Shown here in pieces: positions 1-9,295 of a DNA stretch of 64,000 nt. Numbering within the stretch: position 1 is the stretch's first letter; each line of letters starts with the position of its first letter. Source of the DNA: Lustribacter sp965277075 (GTDB lineage Bacteria; Vulcanimicrobiota; Vulcanimicrobiia; Vulcanimicrobiales; Vulcanimicrobiaceae); assembly GCA_965277075.1 (NCBI GenBank), contig OZ255707.1, positions 1,674,001 through 1,738,000 of the forward strand, in the 5' to 3' direction. The notes beneath the pieces are model-generated. The model did not search any database, was not told the origin of the DNA, and saw only the letters and a program-made list of their open reading frames with translations. The position numbers were made by a program, and so were the translations under genes.

Positions 1-291
1 CGTCAACGACTCCCAGCGGTCTCGGGCGACGAGCGCCGCGTCCGGCGAGAGCACGGCGCCGTTCGGAAACGCAAAACCCGCCGACGAATCGAACGCAACG
101 TGATCGTTGGCCTGCGCCCACGTCTCAACGAGCGCGCTCAACCGGCTATTGCGGCGACCGGATGCGCCGCCGGTCGGCGGCGCCAACGTTAGTTCGCCAT
201 CCGGCTGCAACTCGACACGCCAACCCTTGTTCGCCGCAGAGACGCGCAGCAGATCACCTTTGTCGGCACGAAGCGGAATGCGAGCGAGCAC
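1..291 (-). CDS. Uma2-family (DUF820) nuclease-like protein, 3' end beyond window
   Basis: An open minus-strand frame runs from GTG at 291 to the window edge (97 codons, no stop). The translation has the N-terminal pattern I associate with Uma2 proteins: 'LQPDGELTLAPPTGG', 'SGRRN', then 'FDSSAGFAFPNG' and 'LSPDAALV', where the SPDA aspartate belongs to the PD-(D/E)XK active site. Uma2 proteins are common, poorly characterised restriction-endonuclease-fold proteins. The gene diverges from ftsK with only about 50 bases between starts. The C-terminal half, including the catalytic E-x-K, lies outside the window. The family call is firm and the biological role is unknown. Confidence 0.8.
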   Translation of the reverse strand, partial: MLARIPLRADKGDLLRVSAANKGWRVELQPDGELTLAPPTGGASGRRNSRLSALVETWAQANDHVAFDSSAGFAFPNGAVLSPDAALVARDRWESLT

Positions 292-341
292 GCCGTCAGT
301 ATAGCATGCCTGACGCGAGAGGGCGGCGAAGCCGGGTCGTC

Positions 342-2711
342 ATGGCTCGCGTTCGCCGGAAGCCGAGCGTGACGACGCGTTGGAACTTCGAGATCGCCGG
401 GATCATTGCACTCGGCGTCGCGGTGTTGCTCGCCGTTTCACTTCTCGTCCCAACCGCCCATACCGGATTTGTCGGCGTGCACACGGCCGCCGGGCTGCAC
501 GCGCTCTTCGGATATGCCGCGGGCTGGTTTCCACTGCTCGTCGCGCTGCTCGCGACGATCGTATTCCTCGAGATCAACGTTCCACGAATGATCGCGTCGC
601 TCGGCGGAGCGTCGGTCGCGTTTTTCTTGATCGTCGACACGATGTACGGCGCGAACGGAGGCTGGCTCGGCCGCACGCTCGACACGCAGCTTCGTGCGCT
701 CGTCGGCGACGTCGGCGCACCGATCGTCTTGGCCGTCGCCGCGCTCGGCGTCACCGTCTGGGTCACGAACGTTTCGCTCAAGAAAGTGATCGGCTGGACG
801 ATCGCGCGCGTCGCCGCATTGCGACCGCCGCCGCGTTCGGCGCGCGCCCTCGCTGCGCCGTTGCCGGACGACCGCGCGCCCGGGCCGCGCTCGCTGCGCG
901 AGGCGTTTCATCTACCGGCCCTGCTCCCGCGCGCGGCAGCGACGGCGGCGGTCATCGCACCGGTCGTCGTCGCACCGATTGTACCGGTCACGCCCGCGCC
1001 GATCAAGCGCGTCGTTGACGTCGAGCCGGAATCGGTCGACCAGGGCGATGAGGTCTACGACGACGGTGACGAGCCGTACGACGAGGACGACGATATCATC
1101 GACGATGTCGAGGATGTCGACGATCTCGAGCTCGTCGACGAAGACGACGGCGAATTCGAAGACGACGAAGACCGAGAAGACGGCGAGGACGAAGACGCAG
1201 GAGACGTCGCTCCGCCGGAGTTGCCGCTCGTTGCCGCAACGGGCGTGATCGCCGGTACGTACGAGGCGCCCCCACGGACGTATCGGTTGCCGGAGCTGTC
1301 GCTCTTCGATCCGGTGCAAACGCAAAAAGTCGACGATTCGAGCCGCTCGTCGATTCTCGAAGATACGCTCGCATCGTTCGGTGTCGGCGCGAAGGTCATG
1401 CACATCGAACGCGGACCGTCGATCACCCGCTACGAGCTCAAGCCTGAACGCGGCGTGAAAATCGCGCGGATCAGCGCTCTCGCCGACGATCTCGCTCTGG
1501 CGCTCGCGGCAACGTCCGTGCGTATCGAGGCACCGATCCCCGGCAAGTCCGCCGTGGGCATCGAGATTCCCAACGCGACGGTTTCGGTCGTGGCGATTCG
1601 TGAGATTCTCGAAGCGATGCCGCGCACCGGCATCCCGCCGCTCAACATGGCGCTCGGGAAAGACATCACCGGGCGCCCGATCTACGGCGATCTCGGCAAG
1701 ATGCCGCATCTGCTCGTCGCGGGAGCGACCGGCAGCGGCAAGTCGGTCTGTCTGAACTGCATCATCGCATCGCTGCTCGTCAGCGCGACGCCCGATCAAG
1801 TGCAGATGGTGATGATCGATCCCAAACGCGTCGAGCTCAGCGTCTACAACGGCATCCCGCATCTCAAGAACGAGGTGATCACCGACCCGCGCATGGCGGC
1901 CGGCGCGCTCTTCGAGATGACCAAGGAAATGGACCAGCGTTACGAGCGCTTCGCAAAAGCGGGCGTCCGGAAGATCGAAGAGTGGAACGCAAAATTTCCG
2001 GACGACCCGCTGCCGTACATCGTGATCGTCATCGACGAACTCGCCGACCTGATGCTCGTGGCGCCGGGCAAAGTCGAGACGTTGATCTGTCGGCTGGCGC
2101 AACTTGCGCGGGCAACCGGCATCCATCTGATCGTTGCGACGCAGCGTCCATCGGTCGACGTCATCACCGGTATTATCAAGGCGAACATTCCGTCGCGCAT
2201 CGCGTTCGCCGTGTCGTCGCAGGTCGACTCGCGCACGATCCTCGACATGGGCGGCGCCGAACGGCTCCTCGGCCGCGGCGACATGCTGTACTTGCCGATC
2301 GACGCACCGAAACCGGTGCGCGCGCAGGGTGCGCTGATCACCGGCGCCGAGGTCAACCGGCTCGTTGCGTTCTGGTCGGCACAGTCACGGCCCGAAAATC
2401 TCGTCGAGATGGACGTCGCGCCGCTGGACGACGACGAAGGCCGCGAACGCAAGAGCGTCGATCCGCTCTGCTATGATGCCGCCAAGTTCATCATCGAGAC
2501 GCAGTACGCGTCGACCGCCCAGCTCCAGTCGCAGTTCGCCGTCGGGCATCCACGCGCGGTGCGTCTGATGAAAGCGCTCGAGGAGTTCAAGGTCGTTGGT
2601 CCGCACGAGGGGACGAAGCCGCGGCGCATCCTGATCGGTCTCGGTGAATTAGAAACGATCGCGACCCGGCTCGGGCGCGGCGCGGACGAACAGCAAGACC
2701 TCTTCGCGTGA
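342..2711 (+). CDS. ftsK: DNA translocase FtsK/SpoIIIE
   Basis: Septal DNA pump that moves chromosome ends into daughter cells and activates dimer resolution. The N-terminus has hydrophobic membrane segments over roughly residues 20-150. A Pro/Ala-rich then very acidic Asp/Glu linker follows (about residues 225-290), then the alpha/beta motor with Walker A 'GATGSGKS' at 461-468 and Walker B 'IVIVIDELADLM'. The C-terminal gamma winged helix ('AKFIIETQYASTAQLQ', 'HPRAVRLMKALEEF') is the DNA-sequence-reading domain. Length, 789 residues, is normal for the shorter FtsK class. The start is uncertain: ATG 342 precedes the basic pre-membrane segment and ATG 306 is an in-frame alternative. The stop overlaps the next gene. 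Confidence 0.96.
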   Translation: MARVRRKPSVTTRWNFEIAGIIALGVAVLLAVSLLVPTAHTGFVGVHTAAGLHALFGYAAGWFPLLVALLATIVFLEINVPRMIASLGGASVAFFLIVDTMYGANGGWLGRTLDTQLRALVGDVGAPIVLAVAALGVTVWVTNVSLKKVIGWTIARVAALRPPPRSARALAAPLPDDRAPGPRSLREAFHLPALLPRAAATAAVIAPVVVAPIVPVTPAPIKRVVDVEPESVDQGDEVYDDGDEPYDEDDDIIDDVEDVDDLELVDEDDGEFEDDEDREDGEDEDAGDVAPPELPLVAATGVIAGTYEAPPRTYRLPELSLFDPVQTQKVDDSSRSSILEDTLASFGVGAKVMHIERGPSITRYELKPERGVKIARISALADDLALALAATSVRIEAPIPGKSAVGIEIPNATVSVVAIREILEAMPRTGIPPLNMALGKDITGRPIYGDLGKMPHLLVAGATGSGKSVCLNCIIASLLVSATPDQVQMVMIDPKRVELSVYNGIPHLKNEVITDPRMAAGALFEMTKEMDQRYERFAKAGVRKIEEWNAKFPDDPLPYIVIVIDELADLMLVAPGKVETLICRLAQLARATGIHLIVATQRPSVDVITGIIKANIPSRIAFAVSSQVDSRTILDMGGAERLLGRGDMLYLPIDAPKPVRAQGALITGAEVNRLVAFWSAQSRPENLVEMDVAPLDDDEGRERKSVDPLCYDAAKFIIETQYASTAQLQSQFAVGHPRAVRLMKALEEFKVVGPHEGTKPRRILIGLGELETIATRLGRGADEQQDLFA

Positions 2712-3328
2712 CCGCGCGCGCGCTCGCGGTCGCGGCCGTCGCCGCGATTGCGTATGCGCTTCTCGGCATCGCGGTCGAGCATCGGCCGCCCGAACCACCG
2801 TGGGCGATCGACACCGTGTCGAACGTGCTCGCCGGACACGCAACACATCTCGCGCTGATTTTCACGGCGTCGTGCTGGTGGTACGTGCTTATCGCGCTCG
2901 GCATCGGTGCCGGCGTGCTCGGATGGCTGCGTCCCGAATGGCGCGCGCGCTCGATTTTCTCCGTCGTGACCACGATCGCCGCATGGCAGGCGAGCGACGC
3001 GCTCAAGAACATCTTCCAACGGCCGCGGCCGGCGGATTGGTTCCTCCGCCACGAAACGACGTATGCATATTCGAGCGGCCACGCGATGTTCGCGACCGTC
3101 GTGTACTTCTTGTGGGGCTACTTCTTCGCGACCTCGACGCTATCACGCCCGTGGCGCGTCGTGCTCTCGACCGGCTTTGCTCTGTGGGGCTGCGGCGTCA
3201 TCTGGTCGCGTCTCGCGCTCGGCGCGCATTGGCTCACCGATTTGATCGGCGGCGTGCTACTCGGAATCACCATGCTCGGGATCGCAACGGCCGTCGCGAC
3301 GGCGTGGCCGCGCCGGGTCGCACGTTAG
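2708..3328 (+). CDS. PAP2-family membrane phosphatase
   Basis: Integral membrane phosphatase of the type-2 phosphatidic acid phosphatase family, 206 residues with five or six hydrophobic segments. The three active-site motifs are present: K-x6-RP at 100-108 ('KNIFQRPRP'), 'YSSGH' at 121-125, and S-R-x5-H-x3-D at 167-178. Likely substrates are lipid phosphates such as undecaprenyl pyrophosphate or phosphatidic acid, and sequence alone does not choose between them. GTG overlaps the ftsK stop (GTGA), so the two are probably translationally coupled. It ends five bases from the convergent glycosyltransferase. Confidence 0.88.
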   Translation: MTARALAVAAVAAIAYALLGIAVEHRPPEPPWAIDTVSNVLAGHATHLALIFTASCWWYVLIALGIGAGVLGWLRPEWRARSIFSVVTTIAAWQASDALKNIFQRPRPADWFLRHETTYAYSSGHAMFATVVYFLWGYFFATSTLSRPWRVVLSTGFALWGCGVIWSRLALGAHWLTDLIGGVLLGITMLGIATAVATAWPRRVAR

Positions 3329-3332
3329 CACA

Positions 3333-4793
3333 CTATAGGCCGACGAGCAGGCGGGAAGCCTCCGGCCGGGGGCCGTCGAGTCGCGTGACGTAAAACGTTC
3401 CTTCGAGTTCGCCCGCGTACCGCTCGTCGAGCCGCTTGAGCGGCGTGACGTGCGCGTACGCCGCGCGCACGTGCGCTTCCAGCCCGACCGCATCACCGAA
3501 CGGCGCGCGAAAGGTAACGAGCAGCGCGTGTTCCGGTACCGTCGCAGGCCGATACCAGCGCGTCCACTGCGCAACCTGTGCCGACGGCACGACGATGTGC
3601 GACGGCACACCATACCACAGGAGTTCGGCCGACGTTTCGTAGCGATCGGTGAAGATCGCAGCACCGTCGACGGCGGCGTCGGTTCGCAATTCGTCGGCGA
3701 GCGGACGATACGCATAGACACCCGACCGCAACGCGTTGCGCACGGCCGGGCGCGACGCGAACGCCGCAGCCTGCGCCGCTTCGGGCAAGGCGAGGAAAAG
3801 CGCGGTGAAGACGGCGTACGCGGTCGAAATCCCAAGGACGCCGAACGTGATCGCGCGCGCCGCGACGGTCGTGCGCGCGAGCCACACGCCGACCGCAACC
3901 GCGAGCGACGCCGCGGGACCGATGATCCAATACGATTCCGTGCGCATCGAAAACGAGAGCACGAGCAGTGCGATCGGCAGCGGCAACGCGGTCCACGCGA
4001 CGAGCGGCAGCAGCGGCGGCCGGCGCAACGCGAGATACCACGTAACGATGATGATCAACGCGCCGTACACCATGAAACGCAACGTCGAGATATCGATCAG
4101 CTTTGCGAGGGACGGCCCCGAAAGAGATTGGCGGTGGACGAACGTGAACGCAAAATTCTCCCAGCCGACCGAGGCGTTCCAGAGCACGAACGGGACGTAC
4201 GCGAGGAACGTGATCGCTGTCGCGAGCGCGATATACTGCACGAGGTCGCGACGCGAGGTGAGCATCCATGCGACGATCCCGAACACCAGCGCCCAGCCGA
4301 AGGTCCGCGAGAGCACCGTCGCCGCAAACGCGCACCCGAGCGCGACGGCGCCCTGCCACGATGCGCGCCGTCCGAGGGCGGCGGCGGCCCACAACGCGAG
4401 CGCCCACGCGCACATGAACGCGCCGTCCGGAATCGATTCGGCAAACTCGAGCTTCGTCTGGGGAACCAGCACGAACGCGATCGCGGCGAACGCACCGGCC
4501 CGAACGTCGCCCGCAAGCGTCGCCGCCGCCATGCCGACCGCGGCCGCCGATACCGCTTCCGTAACGATGAACGCCAAGCGCGCGAACCCGTAGCTGTGTC
4601 CGAACTGCGATCCGATCGCGATCAGCCACGCGACCATCGGCGGATGGTCCGTATAGCCGAACGACGGGTGCAGGCTCCAGCTCCAATAGTACGTCTCGTC
4701 GGCCGTCAGCGGAAAGTTGAAGGCGGCATATGCGCGGAGCAGCGTCATCACGATGATGAGCACCGCTGCAATAACGACGGGTCGGGTTCGCAC
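3333..4793 (-). CDS. GT39/ArnT-like membrane glycosyltransferase
   Basis: Polytopic protein of about 486 residues resembling the dolichyl/polyprenyl-phosphate sugar transferases (PMT_2, ArnT, GT39). After the first membrane helix comes 'LTADETYYWSW' with the acidic pair D32-E33 expected in the first periplasmic loop, then 'YTDHPPMVAW', both hallmarks of the family. Many hydrophobic helices follow and a soluble C-terminal tail of about 100 residues ends the protein. It probably moves a sugar from a polyprenyl-phosphate donor to a lipid or protein on the outer face of the membrane. I chose GTG 4793 because longer versions would run into the divergent cynS. Donor and acceptor are unknown. Confidence 0.8.
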   Translation of the reverse strand: MRTRPVVIAAVLIIVMTLLRAYAAFNFPLTADETYYWSWSLHPSFGYTDHPPMVAWLIAIGSQFGHSYGFARLAFIVTEAVSAAAVGMAAATLAGDVRAGAFAAIAFVLVPQTKLEFAESIPDGAFMCAWALALWAAAALGRRASWQGAVALGCAFAATVLSRTFGWALVFGIVAWMLTSRRDLVQYIALATAITFLAYVPFVLWNASVGWENFAFTFVHRQSLSGPSLAKLIDISTLRFMVYGALIIIVTWYLALRRPPLLPLVAWTALPLPIALLVLSFSMRTESYWIIGPAASLAVAVGVWLARTTVAARAITFGVLGISTAYAVFTALFLALPEAAQAAAFASRPAVRNALRSGVYAYRPLADELRTDAAVDGAAIFTDRYETSAELLWYGVPSHIVVPSAQVAQWTRWYRPATVPEHALLVTFRAPFGDAVGLEAHVRAAYAHVTPLKRLDERYAGELEGTFYVTRLDGPRPEASRLLVGL

Positions 4794-4845
4794 GCTAACC
4801 GTTTGCTGAAGGGGGCGCGCCGCACCTCGGCCGTACGTTAATCCG

Positions 4846-5292
4846 ATGACACGCGACGAACTGACGACAAAAATCCGCGCCGTCAAACGCGCCAAGGGCC
4901 GGACGTGGAACGACTTGGCTACGACGATCAGCGATGGTTCGCCGATCGTGACGACGGCCGCGTTGCTCGGACAGATGCGTCTGACGCGCGAAGAAGCCGC
5001 AAAGGCGGGGAGGGCGCTCGAGCTTGACGACGATGAGCAAGCGTTGCTCGCCGAAGTACCCTATCGTGGTTCGCTCCCCCCGGGTCCGCCGACCGACCCG
5101 CTCATCTACCGCTTCTACGAACTCGTTCAGGTCTACGGCACGACGTTCAAAGCGCTCATCGAGGAAGAGTTCGGCGACGGCATCATGAGCGCGATCGATT
5201 TCAACATGACGCTGGAGCGGGAGCCCGATCCGAAGGGCGACCGCGTGAAAATTACGATGAGCGGAAAATTCTTGCCCTACCGCCGCTACTAA
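4846..5292 (+). CDS. cynS: cyanate hydratase (cyanase)
   Basis: Decomposes cyanate with bicarbonate to ammonia and carbon dioxide, in the cytoplasm as a decamer. The 148 residues match the family length. The C-terminal catalytic domain is very well conserved: 'YRFYELVQVYGTT', 'FGDGIMSAIDF' and 'DPKGDR...GKFLPY'. The catalytic Arg, Glu and Ser correspond to R89, E92 and S115 here. The N-terminal half is the usual helical domain. It stands alone, with no carbonic anhydrase or cyanate transporter beside it, so the source of cyanate is probably internal (for example carbamoyl-phosphate breakdown). It ends one base before the convergent Uma2 gene. Confidence 0.97.
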   Translation: MTRDELTTKIRAVKRAKGRTWNDLATTISDGSPIVTTAALLGQMRLTREEAAKAGRALELDDDEQALLAEVPYRGSLPPGPPTDPLIYRFYELVQVYGTTFKALIEEEFGDGIMSAIDFNMTLEREPDPKGDRVKITMSGKFLPYRRY

Positions 5293-5293
5293 A

Positions 5294-5830
5294 TTAGTCC
5301 ATGTCGGCAAAAAGCCGATCGAGATCGAGCACGAACGCCGGCAGCGCCGGATGCGTCACGAGCTCGGGACGGCTATAGACCACCGGACCGTCCGCATCGT
5401 GAATCGTGACCGTTTCGTGCTTCGGATCGACGACGACGATCGCATACGTGCCCGCCGCGAGTAGCGTCTCGATCTTCGAGGCGACATCGCGCTTCCGATC
5501 GTCGGGCGAAAGAATTTCGAACGCGACAGTCGGCGCGACGAGCGGCGTCGCAAGTTCGCTGCGCGGCGTCGCTTTCGGCAGCGCTTCAAACGAAACGAAG
5601 GAAACGTCAGGGACGAGCGGACGCACGACTTCGCCCGGCGGGGAAACGCGAAAGCGCCACTCGGTGGCCACGCGCCCCACGGCGGTCTCTTCGGCCCAGG
5701 TACGAAGCCACGCGCCGATCCGAAGCTGCAAGAGCCCGTGATCGTACGTGGGGCTCACTTTTTGCACGGCGTGTCCGTCGATCCACTCGGTTTCCGGTTG
5801 CGTCTCGGGCAAGATGATTTCACGTAACAT
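5294..5830 (-). CDS. Uma2-family (DUF820) nuclease-like protein
   Basis: Complete 178-residue Uma2 protein of the PD-(D/E)XK fold. Visible elements are 'TEWRFRVSPPGEVVRP' followed by 'PDVSFVS' (catalytic Asp), 'VAFEILSPDDRKRDVASK' (catalytic Glu of the E-x-L-S-P motif and a following Lys), and 'LLAAGTYAIVVVDP' with the terminal strand. These genes occur in large paralogous sets in several phyla, and a second copy lies at the left window edge. No reliable cellular role is known, although a restriction-like or mobile nuclease role is often proposed. Starts at ATG 5830. Confidence 0.85.
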   Translation of the reverse strand: MLREIILPETQPETEWIDGHAVQKVSPTYDHGLLQLRIGAWLRTWAEETAVGRVATEWRFRVSPPGEVVRPLVPDVSFVSFEALPKATPRSELATPLVAPTVAFEILSPDDRKRDVASKIETLLAAGTYAIVVVDPKHETVTIHDADGPVVYSRPELVTHPALPAFVLDLDRLFADMD

Positions 5831-5872
5831 GGCACATCATCGTATCACGCCCCACGAGCGGCGCAACAAGAA

Positions 5873-7579
5873 TTAGACTTCCATTACGACCGGGATCACG
5901 ATCGGCCGCCGCTTCGAACGCTCGAACACCGCTTTGGCGAGGCCGCTGCGGATGTGCTCTTTCACATTTTTCACGTCGCGAATGCCTTCGACCGAACAGG
6001 CGTTGAGGATTTCGACCAGTTTTGCTTTGAGATCGTCAAGCACGTCGCCCGACTCCGGTAAATAGAACACGCCGCGCGAGATGAGATCGGGCCCGGCGAC
6101 CACGCGTGCTTCTTCCGAATCGACGGTCACGACGACCATCATGATGCCGTCGGCCGAGAGATGCTTGCGGTCACGCAATACCGCTTCGCCGACGTCACCG
6201 ACGCCCGAGCCGTCGACCATGACGTTACCGCCGTACGTACGGCCGATTTTGGCGACGTCCGTGCCGGCGAATTGCAGCACGTCGCCGTTCTCGAGGACGA
6301 AGGTGTGCGCGGCCTCGATGCCCGTCTTTTCGGCGAGCCGGCTGTGCGTCACGAGCATGCGGTACTCGCCGTGCACCGGCACGAAATACTTCGGCCGCAC
6401 GAGGTTGAGCATCAGCAGCAATTCTTCTTGGGAGGCGTGCCCGGAAACGTGTGCGCTGCCGCTAGAGCCGTGGATCACGTGCGCACCCAGGCGATACAGA
6501 TTGTTGATCGTCTTGGCGACATTTTTCTCGTTGCCGGGAATCGGCGTCGCGCTGATAACGACCGTATCGCCCGGAACGATCCGCAGCAGCTTATGGTCAC
6601 GCACGGAGAGACGCGTGAGCGCCGACATCGGCTCGCCCTGCGAACCGGTCGTCATCACGACGACGCGCTCCGGCGGGTAATCCTCAACCTCGCTGAGCTT
6701 GATCGTCAGTCCCTCGGGAATATCGAGATACTTCAGTTCGCTCGCGAACTGCACGACGTTGGTCAGCGAACGGCCGAGAAAGGCGACTTTGCGATCGAAC
6801 CGCTTCGCCTGGTCGATCACTTGCTGGATGCGCGGCACGTTCGACGCGAACGATGTGACGATGATACGGCCGCTGGCGCGTGCGAAAATGTTTGCGAACG
6901 CCTCGCCGACAATCCGTTCGGAGAGCGTGTGGCCCGGACGTTCGGCGTTCGTCGAATCGGAGAGCATGCACAGCACGCCCGCATCGCCGACGCGCGCGAT
7001 CGACGCGAAGTCGGCCGGATCGCCGTCGATCGGCGTCTGATCGAATTTGAAGTCACCGGTGTGAAAGATCGTGCCGAGTGGTGTTCGGATCGCGAGCGCG
7101 CACGCACCCGCCAAGGAATGATTGATGTGGATGAACTCGGCTGAGAAGGCACCGTATTTGACCGTGTCCCCCGGCTCGACTTTGACGAGTTCGACTTCGC
7201 CCGGTTTGTGTTCTTTGAGCTTCGCACGAATGAGTGCGAGCGTGAGCGGTGTGCCGACGATCGGACAGCGTGGAAACTCGCGCAAGAAATACGGAATGCC
7301 GCCGATGTGATCTTCGTGCCCGTGCGTGACGAGCAGCCCGCGCAGTTTGTCACGGCGGTCCCGCAGATAGCTGAAATCGTTGATGACGATGTCGACGCCG
7401 AACATCTCTTCATCGGGGAACATCAACCCGCAGTCGACGGCAATGATGTCGTCGCGCGTTTCGAGCAGCGTCATGTTGCGGCCGATTTCGCCGCAACCGC
7501 CGAGCGGAATAACGCGAAGGTAAGGTCCGTCCGGTGCGGCCGGGACGACCAGCGTGTCGGCGTAGGGTTGACCGTTCAA
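5873..7579 (-). CDS. rnj: ribonuclease J
   Basis: Metallo-beta-lactamase/beta-CASP ribonuclease with 5'-3' exonuclease and endonuclease activity, central to mRNA decay and rRNA maturation where RNase E is absent. At 568 residues it has the typical length. Zinc-site motif 'THGHEDHIGG' has its HxHxDH at 86-91. 'HTGDFKFDQTPIDG', the RNase-J-typical 'SDSTNAERPGHT', 'TTGSQGEPMSAL' and the C-terminal 'HVSGHASQEEL' / 'PVHGEYRML' are all present. The catalytic set is complete. It lies alone on the minus strand, divergent from a small secreted-protein gene. Confidence 0.97.
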   Translation of the reverse strand: MNGQPYADTLVVPAAPDGPYLRVIPLGGCGEIGRNMTLLETRDDIIAVDCGLMFPDEEMFGVDIVINDFSYLRDRRDKLRGLLVTHGHEDHIGGIPYFLREFPRCPIVGTPLTLALIRAKLKEHKPGEVELVKVEPGDTVKYGAFSAEFIHINHSLAGACALAIRTPLGTIFHTGDFKFDQTPIDGDPADFASIARVGDAGVLCMLSDSTNAERPGHTLSERIVGEAFANIFARASGRIIVTSFASNVPRIQQVIDQAKRFDRKVAFLGRSLTNVVQFASELKYLDIPEGLTIKLSEVEDYPPERVVVMTTGSQGEPMSALTRLSVRDHKLLRIVPGDTVVISATPIPGNEKNVAKTINNLYRLGAHVIHGSSGSAHVSGHASQEELLLMLNLVRPKYFVPVHGEYRMLVTHSRLAEKTGIEAAHTFVLENGDVLQFAGTDVAKIGRTYGGNVMVDGSGVGDVGEAVLRDRKHLSADGIMMVVVTVDSEEARVVAGPDLISRGVFYLPESGDVLDDLKAKLVEILNACSVEGIRDVKNVKEHIRSGLAKAVFERSKRRPIVIPVVMEV

Positions 7580-7627
7580 GTGGTGAGGGGTCCTTGATCT
7601 TACGGAAGTGGGCGTGATAGCGAGTGG

Positions 7628-7945
7628 ATGAACCGAAGACTCCGCCCGCTCGCCCTCGGCGCGATCCTCAGTATCGTATTTTGCGAAGTCGCCGATGGGG
7701 CGCCGTCCGCACCTCGCGCAACCCCGCTTCCAAGGGTAAACGTTGCCGAGCGCGTTATTCCGGATGCCTCGACGCTTTACTCATCGCACGCCCGCCGGCT
7801 GATCGCCTCGTACCTGCGCCTCCGGATGCTCGAACTCCGCGAAACCGACCTGGACCGTGTGCGCGCCGTGATCGAGGGCAAGTTGCGCGTCGACGACCTG
7901 ATTGCCCCGCCAACCCAACCGCGGCCGAGGATGACGTCGAGATGA
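7628..7945 (+). CDS. small secreted or anchored hypothetical protein
   Basis: A 105-residue frame begins with a short basic stretch and a hydrophobic segment (residues 3-24), ending in an Ala/Gly region that could be a signal-peptidase site. The mature part is rich in Arg and Leu with a helical look ('HARRLIASYLRLRMLELRET'). I do not recognise a family. It sits between divergent rnj and htrA, about 105 bases before htrA on the same strand, and may share its promoter region. Coding status rests only on length, the signal-like N-terminus and position. Confidence 0.5.
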   Translation: MNRRLRPLALGAILSIVFCEVADGAPSAPRATPLPRVNVAERVIPDASTLYSSHARRLIASYLRLRMLELRETDLDRVRAVIEGKLRVDDLIAPPTQPRPRMTSR

Positions 7946-8049
7946 CAAGCGAAAGTTGTCCCGCGTGGAACGTCACCTTCTGCCGTTTTCGTTACTATAA
8001 CCGCAAGAACTCGGGACCCCTCAAGAAGTAGACAGGAGTACTGGACCCC

Positions 8050-9282
8050 ATGAAGACGCGTTTCTTCGGGACGGCGGTCGTCGGCCTCATCGGTGCCATC
8101 CTCGGCAGCTTTTCGATGATGCTCTATGCGAGCAGCCATTTCACGAATGTTGCCGGACCCGGCAACACGCCGCCGGTCGTCAATGCCGCGCCGCTGCCTG
8201 CCTCGGGCGGCTCGGATCAGGAGCGCATCGTCAACGCCGTGAAACGCGTTGAGCCGTCCGTTGTTTCCCTTTTGGTCACCGTCAACGGGACGCGCGTCGT
8301 TCCGGCCGATCCGCTCTCCCAATTTTTCGGCGGCGGCGGAGCGGGACCGGTCACGCGGCAGCGATTCCAAGAGCGCGCGTCGGGCTCGGGCTTCGTCTAT
8401 CGCTCAAACGGGCTCATTCTCACCAACGCGCACGTGGTGCCGAAAGGCGTCTCGTCGATCATGGTCGTGTTTTCGAACGGCGATCACGTTCCGGGCCACC
8501 TGTACTCCTCAAATCCGGGGACGGATTTGGCGCTCGTGAAGGTCGACGGCTACGGTAAGCTGCCGCCGCCGGTCGAGTTCGGCGATAGCGCGAAGCTCAA
8601 CGCCGGGCAGTGGGCGATCGCGGTCGGTGAACCGTTCGAGCTCAAACAGTCCGTTTCCGTCGGCGTCGTTTCCGGTTTCAACCGCGACGAACCGATCCAG
8701 GACGAGAGCGGCCAAACGCATCTTTTCCGCGGCATGCTGCAGACCTCGGCGCCGATCAACCCGGGCAACTCGGGTGGTCCGCTCGTCGACGATCGCGGGC
8801 GCCTGATCGGCGTCAATCAATCGACCGCATCGGCCCAAGCCGGGGCGCAGGGCATCGGCTTTGCAATTCCGTCGAACACCGTCCGGGAAGCAGCCGCGAC
8901 CCTCGAGCAGAGCCAGGGCAAGACGATCAATGCGTCGGGCACCGGCACCGGCATCGGATATCTCGGCGTCGGGCTTCAGCCACTCGACAGCAACGTCCGC
9001 GCCCAGATCAACTATCCGTCTTCGGCCGGTAACGGCGTCGTCGTAGCGCAAATCCCCCCGAACGGCCCGGCCTCCAAGGCCGACCTCTCGCCGGGTGACG
9101 TAATTCAGAAGATCAACGATAAGGAAGTGAGCCAGCCCGACGACGTGATCAATGTGGTGAAAGGGCTCAAACCGGGCACCAGCGTCCGGCTCCAAGTCTG
9201 GAGCGCCGGGACGAAGAAGCTCGTTGTAATCACGCTCGGCGAACAGCCCGCCGACGTCTACCTTCAGCAACAACAACAGTAG
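8050..9282 (+). CDS. HtrA/DegP-like serine protease with PDZ domain
   Basis: Envelope quality-control protease. Residues 7-27 form a single N-terminal hydrophobic anchor or signal. A trypsin-like domain carries the triad H128 ('LTNAHVV'), D159 ('NPGTDLALVKV') and S241 ('NPGNSGGPL'). One PDZ domain follows (about 300-395; 'IGYLGVGLQPL', 'GPASKADLSPGDVIQKIN'). The single PDZ and the N-terminal anchor resemble DegS or the anchored HtrA of Gram-positive and deep-branching bacteria rather than two-PDZ DegP. An AGGAG sequence lies about 11 bases before ATG. A repeat-rich spacer follows it. Confidence 0.95.
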   Translation: MKTRFFGTAVVGLIGAILGSFSMMLYASSHFTNVAGPGNTPPVVNAAPLPASGGSDQERIVNAVKRVEPSVVSLLVTVNGTRVVPADPLSQFFGGGGAGPVTRQRFQERASGSGFVYRSNGLILTNAHVVPKGVSSIMVVFSNGDHVPGHLYSSNPGTDLALVKVDGYGKLPPPVEFGDSAKLNAGQWAIAVGEPFELKQSVSVGVVSGFNRDEPIQDESGQTHLFRGMLQTSAPINPGNSGGPLVDDRGRLIGVNQSTASAQAGAQGIGFAIPSNTVREAAATLEQSQGKTINASGTGTGIGYLGVGLQPLDSNVRAQINYPSSAGNGVVVAQIPPNGPASKADLSPGDVIQKINDKEVSQPDDVINVVKGLKPGTSVRLQVWSAGTKKLVVITLGEQPADVYLQQQQQ

Positions 9283-9295
9283 GCATTAATTCGTC

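Noticed and set aside
162..341. N-terminal extension of ftsK to ATG 162
   Set aside because: It would overlap the convincing Uma2 gene on the other strand and encodes Arg-rich sequence without FtsK similarity; ATG 306 or 342 fits the family.
912..2126. Long minus-strand open frame of 404 codons antisense to ftsK
   Set aside because: Composition is that of a shadow frame (Arg/His/Asp-rich, no domain) in GC-rich DNA opposite a clear FtsK.
3450..4841. Plus-strand open frame of 463 codons opposite the GT39 gene
   Set aside because: Arg/Glu-rich shadow of a membrane-protein gene; no motif and no sensible codon use.
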